Positions 15,753 to 24,708 are shown, counted from the stretch's first letter. The stretch is DNA of 64,000 bases from Burkholderiales bacterium 67-32 (GCA_001898625.1 MKUP01000022.1:1-64000), one strand, 5' to 3'. Notes: generated from the letters alone by a model not told the origin. A program made the numbers and translations.

Positions 15753-16718
15753 ATGAAGCAGTTCAAGCAATCGTTGTTGGTGGCGGCGCTTGTGCTGGCC
15801 GCCTCGGGGGCGCAGGCCCAGTCCTATCCGACCAAGCCCATCGTGCTGGTCAATCCCTATGCCGCGGGCGGTCCGGCCGATCTCGTGGCGCGCAGCCTGG
15901 CCAAGGAGCTGGGCACCGAGCTGGGGCAGCAGGTGGTGGTCGAGAACAAGGCGGGCGGGGGCGCGACCATAGGCGCGGCTTACGTGGCGCGGGCGGAGGC
16001 GGATGGCTATACGCTGCTGTTCGGCACCGCGGCGGCCCACATCGTCACGCCGTTGATCCAGCCCACGCCCTACGATGGCATCAAGGATTTCACCTTCATC
16101 GCGCTGGCGGCCAACCAGCCCAATCTGCTGGTGGTGAACCCCTCGGTCAAGGCCAATACCGCGAAGGAACTGATCGAGCTCGCGCGCAGCAATCCCGGCA
16201 AGCTGAACTACGGTTCGTCCGGCACCGGCACCTCGCCTCACCTGGGCGGGGAACTGATCAAGCAGCAGGCCAAGATCGAGATGGCGCACATCCCCTATGG
16301 CGGCGCGGCGCCCGCGATCACCGATCTGGTGGCCGGGCGCCTGCAGGTGGGCGTGATGAACCTGTCGGGCGAACTGCCCTTCGTGAAGGCCGGCAAGCTG
16401 CGCGCCCTGGCCTACGCGTCCAAGACCCGTTCGCCGCTGCTGCCCGACGTGCCCACGTTCGCCGAGGCGGGCCTGGGCGGCGCGGAATCCGCCTCGTGGT
16501 ACACGGTGGCGGCGCCCAAGGGCACGCCCGCGGCGGTGGTGAACAAGCTCAACGCCGCGTTGAACGCAGTTACCCGGAAGGCGGAGTACCGCAAGCTGAT
16601 GGAGGCCCAGGGCACCGAGCTGGCCACGCTCTCGCCCGAGGAAACCACGCGTTTCGTCGTGGACGATGCCCAGCGCACCAAGGACCTCATCAAGTCGGCC
16701 AACCTCAAGCTCGAATGA
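15753..16718 (+). CDS. Bug/TctC family tripartite tricarboxylate receptor (1)
   Basis: 321-residue periplasmic solute receptor. Signal peptide ends SGAQAQS; mature protein starts YPTKPIVLVNPYAAGG and contains the family's VVVENKAGGG and ADGYTLLFG loops that bind carboxylates through water. AGGAGACACAC precedes the start. No TctA/TctB membrane genes are adjacent, as is usual for the many orphan Bug proteins of Bordetella relatives. Its place inside operon B suggests it binds the acid degraded by this regulon. Confidence 0.9.
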   Translation: MKQFKQSLLVAALVLAASGAQAQSYPTKPIVLVNPYAAGGPADLVARSLAKELGTELGQQVVVENKAGGGATIGAAYVARAEADGYTLLFGTAAAHIVTPLIQPTPYDGIKDFTFIALAANQPNLLVVNPSVKANTAKELIELARSNPGKLNYGSSGTGTSPHLGGELIKQQAKIEMAHIPYGGAAPAITDLVAGRLQVGVMNLSGELPFVKAGKLRALAYASKTRSPLLPDVPTFAEAGLGGAESASWYTVAAPKGTPAAVVNKLNAALNAVTRKAEYRKLMEAQGTELATLSPEETTRFVVDDAQRTKDLIKSANLKLE

Positions 16719-17851
16719 CCATGACCGCCAACACCCCGCGCACCCCGGCCCCGGCCGGGGCCGCCTCCACGATAGACCGCGTGGACATCATCGCCTGCTC
16801 GCAGCGCCAGGACGATCCAAGCTGGCGCTTCGCGCGCGGCACCATCACCCACGTGGACGGTTGGATCGTGGCGCTGACCGCGCGCAACGGCCAGGTGGGG
16901 TACGGGCATGTGCTGGGCACGCCGATCTTCAAGCCCGATACCGCCCGCATCGAGCCGGTCCTGGAAGCGCTCCGGCGCGAGGCACGGGGGCAGGACGCGT
17001 TCGCGCTCGAAACCCTGCATCGCCGGCTCGAAGCGGTGGCCGGGGCGGAGGTCTGCGCGCTGTCGGGCTTCGTCTGCGCGGTCTATGACCTGCAGGCCCG
17101 GATGCTGGGCGTTCCCCTGCACGTACTGCTGGGCGGCAAGGTGCGCGATACCGTCGAGGCCTCGCGCATCGTCTCGATCAAGTCGCCCGAGGACATGGCC
17201 GAACAGGCCGCCAAGCTGGCGCGGCAGGGCTATCGTTATCTCAAGCTGAAGCTGAGCGGCGAGTCCGAGCTCGACGTCGCCCGCGTGCGCACCGTGCGCG
17301 GGCGGCTGGGCGAGGCCGTCACGCTGACCGTGGATGCCAACCAGGCCTACCAGGCCGACGAGGCGATCCGCGTGTGCGAGGCGCTGCGGCCGATGGGCGT
17401 GGTGATGATGGAGCAGCCGGTGCCGGCGGCGGACATCGAAGGGTTGTGCCGGGTGCACGCCGCGGGCGCGCTGCCGATCGAGGCGGACGAGGCCATTGCC
17501 GGGCTGCCCGGACTGGTGCGCCTGATCGGCATGGGCGCCGCCGATTCCTACAACCTCAAGGTGCATTACCTGGGCGGGATACGCAACACGCTGATCGCGG
17601 TGCGCCTGTGCGAGGCGGCGGGCGTGGGCTACCGGTTCGGCGCCATCTTCGGGCCGCGCCTGCTGGCGGCCCAGGGCGTGCACGTGGCCAGCGTTGCCGG
17701 CAGCATCCACGCTGGCGCCGAACTGGCCGAGTTCGATCACCTGCTGGACGATCCGTTCGTCGGCCTGGAGGTCGAGGCGGGCGAGCTGGCGGTGCCCGAG
17801 GGCCTGGGGTCGGGCGTGGACTACCAGCCCGCCAGCGGCGGGCGGGCCTGA
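16715..17851 (+). CDS. enolase-superfamily enzyme, mandelate racemase/muconate lactonizing type
   Basis: 378 residues. A capping domain is followed by a TIM barrel. The catalytic Lys motif is YLKLKLSG (K-x-K); metal ligands are in TVDANQAY, MEQPV and IEADEAIAG; and NLKVHYLGG supplies the second lysine typical of the MLE/dipeptide epimerase groups rather than the His-Asp dyad of mandelate racemase. It abstracts an alpha proton from a carboxylate and could racemise or cycloisomerise the substrate before CoA activation. ATG 16715 overlaps the Bug stop; ATG 16721 is an alternative. It converges with the next gene with one base between. Confidence 0.82.
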   Translation: MTMTANTPRTPAPAGAASTIDRVDIIACSQRQDDPSWRFARGTITHVDGWIVALTARNGQVGYGHVLGTPIFKPDTARIEPVLEALRREARGQDAFALETLHRRLEAVAGAEVCALSGFVCAVYDLQARMLGVPLHVLLGGKVRDTVEASRIVSIKSPEDMAEQAAKLARQGYRYLKLKLSGESELDVARVRTVRGRLGEAVTLTVDANQAYQADEAIRVCEALRPMGVVMMEQPVPAADIEGLCRVHAAGALPIEADEAIAGLPGLVRLIGMGAADSYNLKVHYLGGIRNTLIAVRLCEAAGVGYRFGAIFGPRLLAAQGVHVASVAGSIHAGAELAEFDHLLDDPFVGLEVEAGELAVPEGLGSGVDYQPASGGRA

Positions 17852-17852
17852 A

Positions 17853-18806
17853 TCAGCGTATGCAGGAAGCGGCGCCGGCCAGGGCCGCCTCCGCTTCGCG
17901 CGCCAGCCGCTCGACCAGTTCGCCGGCCGGTTCCAGTTTGTCGATCAGGCCGGCGCTCTGGCCGGCCTCCACCTTGCCCAGCGCCACATCGCCGTCCTTG
18001 GCGGCTTGCCGCAGCGAGCTGCGGGCGAAGAGGGCATCCAGTTCCGCATCGTCGGCGCCGCGGTTGGCCGCTGTTTCGTACTCGGCCGAGAACGTGTTCT
18101 TGACCATGCGGATGGGTGAACGGCCACGGCCGACGATGGCGGTGTCGCCGATGCCCGCGTTCAGCACCAGGTCCTTGTAGGCGGCGTGCAGGCCCGATTC
18201 CGGGGTCAGCAGGAAGCGCGTACCCAGTTGCGCGCCGCTCGCGCCCAGCGCCAGCATCGCGGCGATGCCCGCGCCGTCGGCGATGCCGCCGGCACCGATG
18301 ACCGGTACCGTCACCGCGTTGACCGTCGCGCGCACCAGCACCAGCGTGCCGACCTCGTCCGGGCCGGGATGGCCGCCGGCTTCGCCGCCCACCGCGATCA
18401 CGGCGTCCACGCCAGCGTCCTCGGCTTTGCGGGCGTGCAGCGGGTTGGCCGTGACCTGTATCCACGTCACGCCGGCTTCCTTGAAGCGGCCGATATGGGC
18501 CTTGGGCCCCCCCTGCGAGGCGATGATCACCGGCACTTCGGTTTCCAGCACGATGTCCAGGAATTCCGCCGAGCGTTTGTTGTACAGCGGCACGTTGACC
18601 GCGAAGGGCTGGCGCGTGCCGGCGCGCACGCGGGCAATGGCCGCGCGCAGGTCGTCGGGGTACATGGGGCCGGCGGCGATCACGCCCAGGCCGCCGGCCT
18701 CGGAAACGGCCAGGGCCAGTTCCGCGTTGGACGAGGCCCAGCTCATGCCCCCCTGGACGATGGGGTGGCGGATGCCAAGGAGGGAGGTCAGTCGGGTAGC
18801 AAGCAT
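17853..18806 (-). CDS. nitronate monooxygenase/FabK-like FMN enzyme
   Basis: 317-residue FMN-binding TIM barrel of the NMO/2-nitropropane dioxygenase family. Landmarks: HPIVQGGMSWAS at the N-terminus, IASQGGPKAH, GGEAGGHPGPDEV, and VIGAGGIADG for phosphate binding. Family members oxidise nitronates or, as FabK and steroid-pathway relatives, reduce or rearrange enoyl-CoA. Co-transcription with crotonase 3 (37 bases upstream) favours an acyl-CoA substrate. ATG 18806 is chosen over the 354-aa ORF start because the barrel begins there; the ribosome-binding site is poor. Confidence 0.82.
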   Translation of the reverse strand: MLATRLTSLLGIRHPIVQGGMSWASSNAELALAVSEAGGLGVIAAGPMYPDDLRAAIARVRAGTRQPFAVNVPLYNKRSAEFLDIVLETEVPVIIASQGGPKAHIGRFKEAGVTWIQVTANPLHARKAEDAGVDAVIAVGGEAGGHPGPDEVGTLVLVRATVNAVTVPVIGAGGIADGAGIAAMLALGASGAQLGTRFLLTPESGLHAAYKDLVLNAGIGDTAIVGRGRSPIRMVKNTFSAEYETAANRGADDAELDALFARSSLRQAAKDGDVALGKVEAGQSAGLIDKLEPAGELVERLAREAEAALAGAASCIR

Positions 18807-18843
18807 GATGAACGGGACAGTGTTGGAGGATTCGTAGGGACGC

Positions 18844-19575
18844 TCAGCCGGCGGAGGCGCGGATCCGGTCGTTGACGTCGCGCGCGGCGCGCACCGCGTC
18901 TTCCAGCGACAGCTCATAGGCCTGCTGGAATGCGCGCTTGGAGGCCGTGAGGCCGGCCGGCGCGAACTGGGCCAGGCGCTCGGCCAGCGCCAGCGCGGCG
19001 GGAAGCAGTTCCGCCTCGGGCACGACGCGGTTGATCATGCCCAGCGCGTAGGCGCGTTCGGCATCGATAGGTTCGCCGGTGGCAACCAGTTCGAAAGCGG
19101 CCTTGGGGCCCACCTGCCGGATCAGGTTGGGAATCAGCATGCCGGCCGAGATGCCATGCTTGACCTCGGGATAACCGAAGCGGGCGGCGGGCGCGGCCAG
19201 GACCAGATCGCAGCCCAGCGACAGGCCGGCGCCGGCGCCGATGGCCGGGCCGTTGACCGCGGCGATGACGGGCGTGCCCAGGCGCGCCACGATGGTATTG
19301 ATGTCGACCAGCAGGTCGCTGCGGCGGCTGGCCAGCTCCGGCTGCTCGCGCGCGAGGCGGCGGGCTTCCTCCAGGTCGGCGCCGGCGCAGAAACAGCTGC
19401 CCCGGGCGGCGATGACCACGCATCGCGTGTCGGGATCGGCATCGGCGCCGTTCAGGGCATCGACCAGGCCTTGCAGCATCGCCAGGCCGAGCGCGTTGCG
19501 CTTGGGATGGCGGTTCAGCGTCAGCAGCAGGACATGGCCGTGTCGCTCGGCCAGCAGTTCGTTTTCCTCGACCAC
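18844..19575 (-). CDS. enoyl-CoA hydratase/isomerase family protein (crotonase) 3
   Basis: 243-residue crotonase and first gene of operon C. FCAGADLEEA is the oxyanion region; GAGAGLSLGCD lacks the first hydratase glutamate, while FGYPEVKHG keeps the second. It is a clear paralogue of crotonase 2 in operon B. The start is GTG at 19575 with AAGGAAAC upstream, about 20 bases after the predicted transcription start of promoter C. The gene faces operons A and B convergently but shares their operator. Confidence 0.85.
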   Translation of the reverse strand: MVEENELLAERHGHVLLLTLNRHPKRNALGLAMLQGLVDALNGADADPDTRCVVIAARGSCFCAGADLEEARRLAREQPELASRRSDLLVDINTIVARLGTPVIAAVNGPAIGAGAGLSLGCDLVLAAPAARFGYPEVKHGISAGMLIPNLIRQVGPKAAFELVATGEPIDAERAYALGMINRVVPEAELLPAALALAERLAQFAPAGLTASKRAFQQAYELSLEDAVRAARDVNDRIRASAG

Positions 19576-19594
19576 GGTGGCGTTTCCTTGAAAT

Positions 19595-19638
19595 ATAGTT
19601 GATAAAGTAAACTATGTAGTTAATTTCGTCAACTTTAT
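19595..19638 (-). promoter_or_regulatory. promoter C of the acyl-CoA catabolic regulon with double 17-bp operator
   Basis: On the minus strand: TTGACG (19632-19627), 17-base spacer, TACTTT (19609-19604). Pseudo-palindromes AGTTGACGAAATTAACT (19634-19618) and AGTTTACTTTATCAACT (19613-19597) are 21 bases apart, the same geometry as promoters A and B. The outer arms AAAGTTG and CAACTAT are again separated by 28 bases. Only the arms and spacing are conserved while the interior has drifted, which points to selection for protein binding. Confidence 0.75.
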
Positions 19639-19688
19639 GGCCGGACGCCAGGCAGGGCGAGAGCGGGGCGCAAGACCGCCCCGGCGGA

Positions 19689-20558
19689 CTACAGGTCCAG
19701 CAGCTCGCAGGCCGCCGCGAACAATGCCTGTCCCGGGTCGGCCAGCCGGTCGCAGATGTCCAGATGGTGGCAGTCGGGCACTTCCAGCGTGCGCTTGACG
19801 TTGCGCGGCCAGCAGGCGGCGATCAGCCGGTTCTGGCGGCGGAATTCGTCCGTTTCCGACGCCCCGACCGCGGCGATCAGGGGTGTGCGGCGCTCGGGCA
19901 CGAAGTAGGCGGGGGACAGCGCGTCCACGCGCGCCGGGGTGAGTTCGAGGTTGGCCAGGAACGGCGCCTTGGCGACCGGTTCGAGGTCGTACAGGCCGCT
20001 CAGCGCCAGCCCGCCGCTGACCAGGTCAGGCGGCAGGCCGGCGGACCAGGCCTGCCAGCGCGCGGCCAGCATCATCGCGGTCAGCTGGCCGCCGGCCGAG
20101 TGTCCGCTGGTCACGATGCGGCGGGCATCGAAACCCAGTTCGGCGGCATGGCGGTACAGCCAGGCGTGGGCGCGCAGCATCTGCCGCACGATTTCCTCGA
20201 GGGGCGTGGCGGGCGCCAGCCCGTAGTCCACGATGGCCACGGCGGCGCCGCGCGCCACGTAGGCGGGCGCGATCCAGGAAAAGTCGGATTTGTTCAGCGC
20301 GCGCCAGTAGCCGCCGTGGATGAAGACCAGCAGCGGCGCGCCCGGCTTGCGGGGCGGGAAGTAGTCCAGGGTCTCGGCCGGCGCTTCTCCGTAGGGCAGT
20401 CCCAACTGCGCGCCTTGCGTGCGGCGGGCCAACGCGCTGTCGGCGGCCCAGCGGGCGGTATAGGTGGGATGGTCGGGGATGCGGGCGAGGTTGTTGTACT
20501 CGCGTTCGCAGAATTCGGACGTGAAAGCCGGATGGTCGTGCAGGGGATGGACGGGCAT
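19689..20558 (-). CDS. alpha/beta hydrolase, arylformamidase (KynB2/AFMID)-like
   Basis: 289-residue serine hydrolase. FIHGGYWRALNKSDFSW contains the HGG oxyanion motif and the W typical of arylformamidase-like enzymes. The nucleophile is in SGHSAGGQL, the acid is probably in ASETDEF, and the His is in PDCHHLD. Such enzymes hydrolyse N-formylkynurenine or related esters/amides. ATG 20558 is chosen: the upstream extension in the track has shadow composition. It lies directly upstream of promoter C on the same strand, 69 bases away after its stop at 19689, but carries no copy of the operator before it. Substrate uncertain. Confidence 0.75.
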   Translation of the reverse strand: MPVHPLHDHPAFTSEFCEREYNNLARIPDHPTYTARWAADSALARRTQGAQLGLPYGEAPAETLDYFPPRKPGAPLLVFIHGGYWRALNKSDFSWIAPAYVARGAAVAIVDYGLAPATPLEEIVRQMLRAHAWLYRHAAELGFDARRIVTSGHSAGGQLTAMMLAARWQAWSAGLPPDLVSGGLALSGLYDLEPVAKAPFLANLELTPARVDALSPAYFVPERRTPLIAAVGASETDEFRRQNRLIAACWPRNVKRTLEVPDCHHLDICDRLADPGQALFAAACELLDL

Positions 20559-20634
20559 GGCGTGTAAGTCGGGTCGGGGCCGCGTGGGCCGGAAGCGGCG
20601 CTTCGGGGCGCCGTCCGCCAGTTTAACCACTCCG

Positions 20635-21036
20635 TCAGGGGAAGGTCCCGTCCAGGTAGTACCAGCGCCCGCCCTCGCGCACGAAGCGGCTGTTCTCGTG
20701 CATCCGCTGAGCGCGCCCCGCCAGCCTGCTGCGGGCCACGAATTCCACCGTGGCATGGTCGGCGTCGGCCTGCGCCGAAGCCCGCACCTCCAGGCCCAGC
20801 CATTTCAGGCCGGGCGGATCGGGTTCCAGGGCCGGCGGCCGGGTGGAGGGATGCCAGGTCGCCAGCACATAGTCGTGCCTGCCCAGCACGTAGGCGCTGT
20901 AGCGGGATCGCATCAGCGCCGGCGCGTCGGGCGCCTGCAAATGGGCGGGCCCCTGGTGCCACCGGCCGCAGCATTGCGCATAGGGGCGCGGCAGCCCGCA
21001 GGGGCACAATTGGTCTACATTAACGCCTGACTTCAT
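20635..21036 (-). CDS. ychJ: YchJ-family SEC-C motif protein
   Basis: 133-residue YchJ homologue. An N-terminal metal-binding CPCG...YAQCCGRW motif (SEC-C like zinc ligand set) is followed by the NTF2-like fold with [24 protein letters not shown]. Function is unknown in the family. ATG 21036 is preceded by GGAGCAA; the longer ORF starting at 21072 would overlap yaaA. It is divergent from yaaA with only 17 bases between start codons, so at least one promoter must lie inside the opposite gene. Confidence 0.83.
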   Translation of the reverse strand: MKSGVNVDQLCPCGLPRPYAQCCGRWHQGPAHLQAPDAPALMRSRYSAYVLGRHDYVLATWHPSTRPPALEPDPPGLKWLGLEVRASAQADADHATVEFVARSRLAGRAQRMHENSRFVREGGRWYYLDGTFP

Positions 21037-21053
21037 TTGCTCCGGTATCCGCC

Positions 21054-21827
21054 ATGCTGTTTCTTCTTTCACCCGCCAAGAAACTGGATTACGACACGCC
21101 CGCGCACGTCGAGACGTCCACCCAGCCCTTGTTCGTGGATCGCGCCAAGAAGCTCATCTCGGTGCTGAAAACCAAGTCCGCCGACGACGTCGCGGGCCTC
21201 ATGAGCCTGAGCCCGGCGCTGGCCGAATTGAACGTGGCCCGCTATGCCAAGTGGACGCCGAAGTTTACGGCGGAAAACGCCAAGCAGGCGGTGCTGGCCT
21301 TCAACGGCGACGTCTACGAGGGGCTGAATGCCGGCAGCCTGACGGGCCGGCAACTGGACTGGGCGCAGGAGCACGTGGTCATCCTGAGCGGCTTGTACGG
21401 CGCCCTGCGGCCGCTGGACCTGATGCAGCCGTACCGGCTGGAGATGGGAACGCGGCTGGCGACCCCCAAGGGCAAGAACCTGTACGAATACTGGGGCAGC
21501 GAGCTGTCCGACTACCTGAACCAGCGCCAGGAGGCCGACCGGCATCCGGTCGTGGTGAACCTGGCTTCCGAGGAATACTTCAAGGCGGTCGATCGCAAGG
21601 CGCTGAAGGCCCGCGTGATCCAGTGCGTGTTCGAGGACTGGAAGGGCGGGGCCTACAAGGTGATCAGCTTCCACGCCAAGCGCGCGCGGGGCCTGATGGC
21701 CCGCCACGCCATCGAGAAGCGCATCGCCAAGCCCGAGGGCCTGCAGGGCTTCGATGCCGAAGGCTACGGCTACGACGCTTCGGCATCCAGCTCCGACCGG
21801 CTGGTGTTCCGCCGCAAGGCTGCCTGA
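21054..21827 (+). CDS. yaaA: peroxide stress protein YaaA (DUF328/UPF0246)
   Basis: 257-residue YaaA homologue. It starts [15 protein letters not shown] and contains the family blocks [31 protein letters not shown] and [11 protein letters not shown]. The E. coli protein limits intracellular free iron and DNA damage during peroxide stress. The last 58 bases overlap, on the opposite strand, the end of the metal ATPase gene. Its own ribosome-binding site is weak. Confidence 0.92.
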   Translation: MLFLLSPAKKLDYDTPAHVETSTQPLFVDRAKKLISVLKTKSADDVAGLMSLSPALAELNVARYAKWTPKFTAENAKQAVLAFNGDVYEGLNAGSLTGRQLDWAQEHVVILSGLYGALRPLDLMQPYRLEMGTRLATPKGKNLYEYWGSELSDYLNQRQEADRHPVVVNLASEEYFKAVDRKALKARVIQCVFEDWKGGAYKVISFHAKRARGLMARHAIEKRIAKPEGLQGFDAEGYGYDASASSSDRLVFRRKAA

Positions 21828-24034
21828 TCCGGGCGCGGCTGGCGCAGCAGCCGCAGCCCGTTGAATACCACCAGCAGGCTGGCGCCGGCGTCGGCGAACA
21901 CCGCCATCCACAGGGTGGCCTCGCCGGCGAAGGTCAGCACGAAGAACACCAGCTTGATGGCCAGCGCGAACACGATGTTCTGCCACAGCACCCGCGAGGT
22001 CCGGTGCGACAGCCGGATGAACTCGGGCAGCTTGCGTAGGTCGTCCTGCATCAGCGCGACGTCGGCTGTCTCGATCGCGGTGTCCGTGCCCGCCGCGCCC
22101 ATCGCGAAGCCGATGTCGGCGCGGGCCAGCGCCGGGGCGTCGTTGACCCCGTCTCCCACCATGCCCACGGGCGCCGCCTTGCCCATTGCCTCCACGGCGG
22201 CCAGCTTGTCGTCGGGCAGCAGATTGCCCCGCGCGTCCTCGATACCCAGTTCGGCGGCCACCGCGCGCACCGTGGCGGCGTTGTCGCCGGACAGGATCAC
22301 CGGCTCCACGCCCAGCCGCCGCAGATCGGCCACGGCGGTTCGGCTCGAGTCCCGGATCGTGTCGGCCACCGCCAGGATGGCCACGGCCACGTTGTCCTGG
22401 CACAGGATGACGGCCGTCTTGCCCTGGCGCTCCAGCGCCTCCAGCCCGGTTTCCAGCGCGTCGTCCGCCGCGCCCAGTTCGCGCGCCAGGCGCAGGCTGC
22501 CCAGCGCATAGGTCCGGCCTTCGATCCGGCCGGTGACGCCGCGTCCGGCCAGCGACGCGAAATCCTCGACCGGCAGCGCGGCGCCGTCGTGGGCCGACAC
22601 GATGGCGTGCGCCACCGGGTGGGACGACAGGGCGTCCAGGCTGGCGGCCAGTTGCAGCGCGCGGTCGCGTGGCAGGGGCGAGGCGCCCAGCGATACCACG
22701 TCGGTCAGGGCCGGCTTACCGTGGGTGAGCGTACCCGTCTTGTCGAGGGCGAGGCGGCGCAGGCGGCGGCCCTGTTCCAGGTACAGGCCGCCCTTGATCA
22801 GGATGCCGCGCCGCGCGGCCGAGGCCAGGCCGCTGACGATGGTGACCGGCGTCGAGATGACCAGCGCGCACGGGCAGGCGATGACGAGCAGGACCAGCGC
22901 GCGGTAGACCGAGTCGAACCAGGACAGGCCCAGGGCCAGCGGTCCGGCCAGCGCGACGATGATCGCCACCACGAACACGGCGGGCGTGTAGACCTGGGCG
23001 AAGCGGTCGATGAAGCGCTGCGTGGGCGCGCGCTTGCCCTGGGCGTCCTGCACGGTCTGCGCGATGCGGTCCAGCATGGTGTGTCCCGCAGTGGCCGTGA
23101 CGCGGTATTCGAGCACGCCCTGCTGGTTGACGGTGCCGGCATACAGGGCGTCGCTTTCCTGTTTGGCCACCGGCATGCTTTCGCCGGTGATGGGGGCCTG
23201 GTCCACGCTGGACGCGCCGCCCACCACGATGCCGTCCAGCACGATGCGCTCGCCCGGCCGCACGCGCACCACGGCGTCCACGCCGATCAGCCGCGCGGGC
23301 AGTTCCTGCCACGAGCCATCGCCCTGGCGGACCAGGCCGCGTTCGGGCGCCAGGGCCGTCAGGCTGCGTATGGCATTGCGGGCGCGCGTCAGGCTGAGCG
23401 CCTCGATCATCTCGGCCACGCCGAACAGCCAGATCACCATGGCGGCCTCGGGCCACTGCCCGATCAGGGCCGCGCCGATTACCGCCACGGTCATCAGCAG
23501 GTTGATGTTGAGGGTGAAATGGCGCAGCGCCAGCCACCCCTTGCGCAGCGTGCCGAGGCCGCCCAGCAGGATGGCCGCCAGCGCCAGCACGGCCACGTGC
23601 AGCGAGGTGTCGGCACCGGTGGCGTAGGCCAGCACTTCCGAACCGATCGCGAAGGCGCCGGCCAGGCCCATGCGGACCCACGGCTGGCGCGGCGCGGCCT
23701 CGGCCGGCTGTTCCCCGGGCGGCGCGGACGCGTCGATCGGCACCGGCGACATGTTCAGGCCGGCGATGGCCGCCATGATGGGCTGCGGGTCGTCCAGCAC
23801 GTGGCCGACTTTCAGGGTGCGGCCGATCAGGTCGAACGACAGCGTGCGCACCCCGTCCATGGACTCGAGCGCCTTGCGCAGCAGCCGTTCCTCGGTCGGG
23901 CAGTCCATCTGTTCGATCTTGAACAGGGACGTGCGCAGTCCTTCGTCCGTGGCCGGCGAGGCGTCGCGGGGGCGGGTGGTTTCAGGCGCGGCCTCGGGGC
24001 CGTCGCAGTGGCAGTGTTTGCAGGAATCGGACAT
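21770..24034 (-). CDS. cadA: heavy-metal P1B-type ATPase (Zn/Cd/Pb exporter)
   Basis: 754 residues, cytoplasmic-membrane metal efflux pump. N-terminal Cys/His cluster CKHCHC, then an HMA domain with MDCPTEE (a single Cys plus acids, as in Zn/Cd/Pb pumps, instead of CxxC). Transmembrane CPC motif is in [10 protein letters not shown], phosphorylation site DKTGTLTHG, and hinge [16 protein letters not shown]; the final helix region has FFVLTFAGE. Expression is probably driven by the divergent MerR-type regulator through the 19-bp-spaced promoter at 24063-24093. The 3' end overlaps yaaA antisense by 58 bases. Confidence 0.93.
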   Translation of the reverse strand: MSDSCKHCHCDGPEAAPETTRPRDASPATDEGLRTSLFKIEQMDCPTEERLLRKALESMDGVRTLSFDLIGRTLKVGHVLDDPQPIMAAIAGLNMSPVPIDASAPPGEQPAEAAPRQPWVRMGLAGAFAIGSEVLAYATGADTSLHVAVLALAAILLGGLGTLRKGWLALRHFTLNINLLMTVAVIGAALIGQWPEAAMVIWLFGVAEMIEALSLTRARNAIRSLTALAPERGLVRQGDGSWQELPARLIGVDAVVRVRPGERIVLDGIVVGGASSVDQAPITGESMPVAKQESDALYAGTVNQQGVLEYRVTATAGHTMLDRIAQTVQDAQGKRAPTQRFIDRFAQVYTPAVFVVAIIVALAGPLALGLSWFDSVYRALVLLVIACPCALVISTPVTIVSGLASAARRGILIKGGLYLEQGRRLRRLALDKTGTLTHGKPALTDVVSLGASPLPRDRALQLAASLDALSSHPVAHAIVSAHDGAALPVEDFASLAGRGVTGRIEGRTYALGSLRLARELGAADDALETGLEALERQGKTAVILCQDNVAVAILAVADTIRDSSRTAVADLRRLGVEPVILSGDNAATVRAVAAELGIEDARGNLLPDDKLAAVEAMGKAAPVGMVGDGVNDAPALARADIGFAMGAAGTDTAIETADVALMQDDLRKLPEFIRLSHRTSRVLWQNIVFALAIKLVFFVLTFAGEATLWMAVFADAGASLLVVFNGLRLLRQPRPDQAALRRNTSRSELDAEAS

Positions 24035-24062
24035 CCGTCTGCTCCATAGGCGTTACGGATCC

Positions 24063-24093
24063 ATTTGAAACCCTGTAGCCGGTATAGAGTCAA
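24063..24093 (-). promoter_or_regulatory. MerR-type promoter/operator of the metal ATPase
   Basis: On the minus strand TTGACT (24093-24088), a 19-base spacer and TCAAAT (24068-24063). The spacer contains the near-palindrome ACTCTATACC-GGCTACAGGGT. This overlong spacer with the dyad inside it is the hallmark of promoters distorted by MerR-family activators such as CadR, PbrR and ZntR. It lies between the ATPase and the regulator gene. Confidence 0.85.
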
Positions 24094-24145
24094 GCGGGGA
24101 CATTGGCGTATCCTAGGACGAGGAAACAGCCCCGCGGGGAATGCT

Positions 24146-24598
24146 ATGAAGATAGGCGAACTGTCCACGCGGACCGGCACGCCGGTCGAAACGATTCGTT
24201 ACTACGAGCGCGAGGGCCTGCTGCCGCCTCCGGCCCGCACCGCCGCCAACTACCGCATCTACGGCGAGCCGCACGTCGAACGGCTGCTGCTGGTGCGCAA
24301 CTGCCGCGCGCTGGACATGACGCTGGACGAGATCCGGCGGCTGCTGCGGTTCTGCGACGATCCGGCGGACAACTGCGGCGAGATCAACGCGTTGCTGGAC
24401 GAACATATCGGCCACGTCGCCACCCGCATCGCCGAACTGAAGGCCCTGGAAAAGACGCTGAAGACCTTGCGCGGCCAATGTTCCGACGAACGGGCCGCGC
24501 GTGATTGCGGCATCCTGCAGGGGTTGGCGGCGGGACCGGAGCCGGCGCGCCGCGACGCCGAGCACAAGCACGGGCTGCTGGGGCCGACCCATGGCTGA
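24146..24598 (+). CDS. cadR: MerR-family Cd/Pb/Zn-responsive regulator (CadR/PbrR type)
   Basis: 150-residue MerR protein: MKIGELSTRTGTPVETIRYYE is the HTH, followed by the wing and long dimer helix. Metal-binding cysteines match the CadR/PbrR pattern: NCGE near residue 77, then QCSDERAARDC. A His-containing tail (EHKHG) resembles CadR. ATG 24146 has GGGGA upstream. It is divergent from the ATPase and would activate it on binding divalent metal. Confidence 0.88.
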   Translation: MKIGELSTRTGTPVETIRYYEREGLLPPPARTAANYRIYGEPHVERLLLVRNCRALDMTLDEIRRLLRFCDDPADNCGEINALLDEHIGHVATRIAELKALEKTLKTLRGQCSDERAARDCGILQGLAAGPEPARRDAEHKHGLLGPTHG

Positions 24599-24708
24599 GG
24601 CGGTTCCGGGGCGGCTCGAGTCCGCCGGGCCTTTCATTACCATCCGGCCAGGTTTCTGACTGGACGCCGAATTGCAACCTGTTCGTCATGCGGGCTTCCT
24701 AGCATGTG

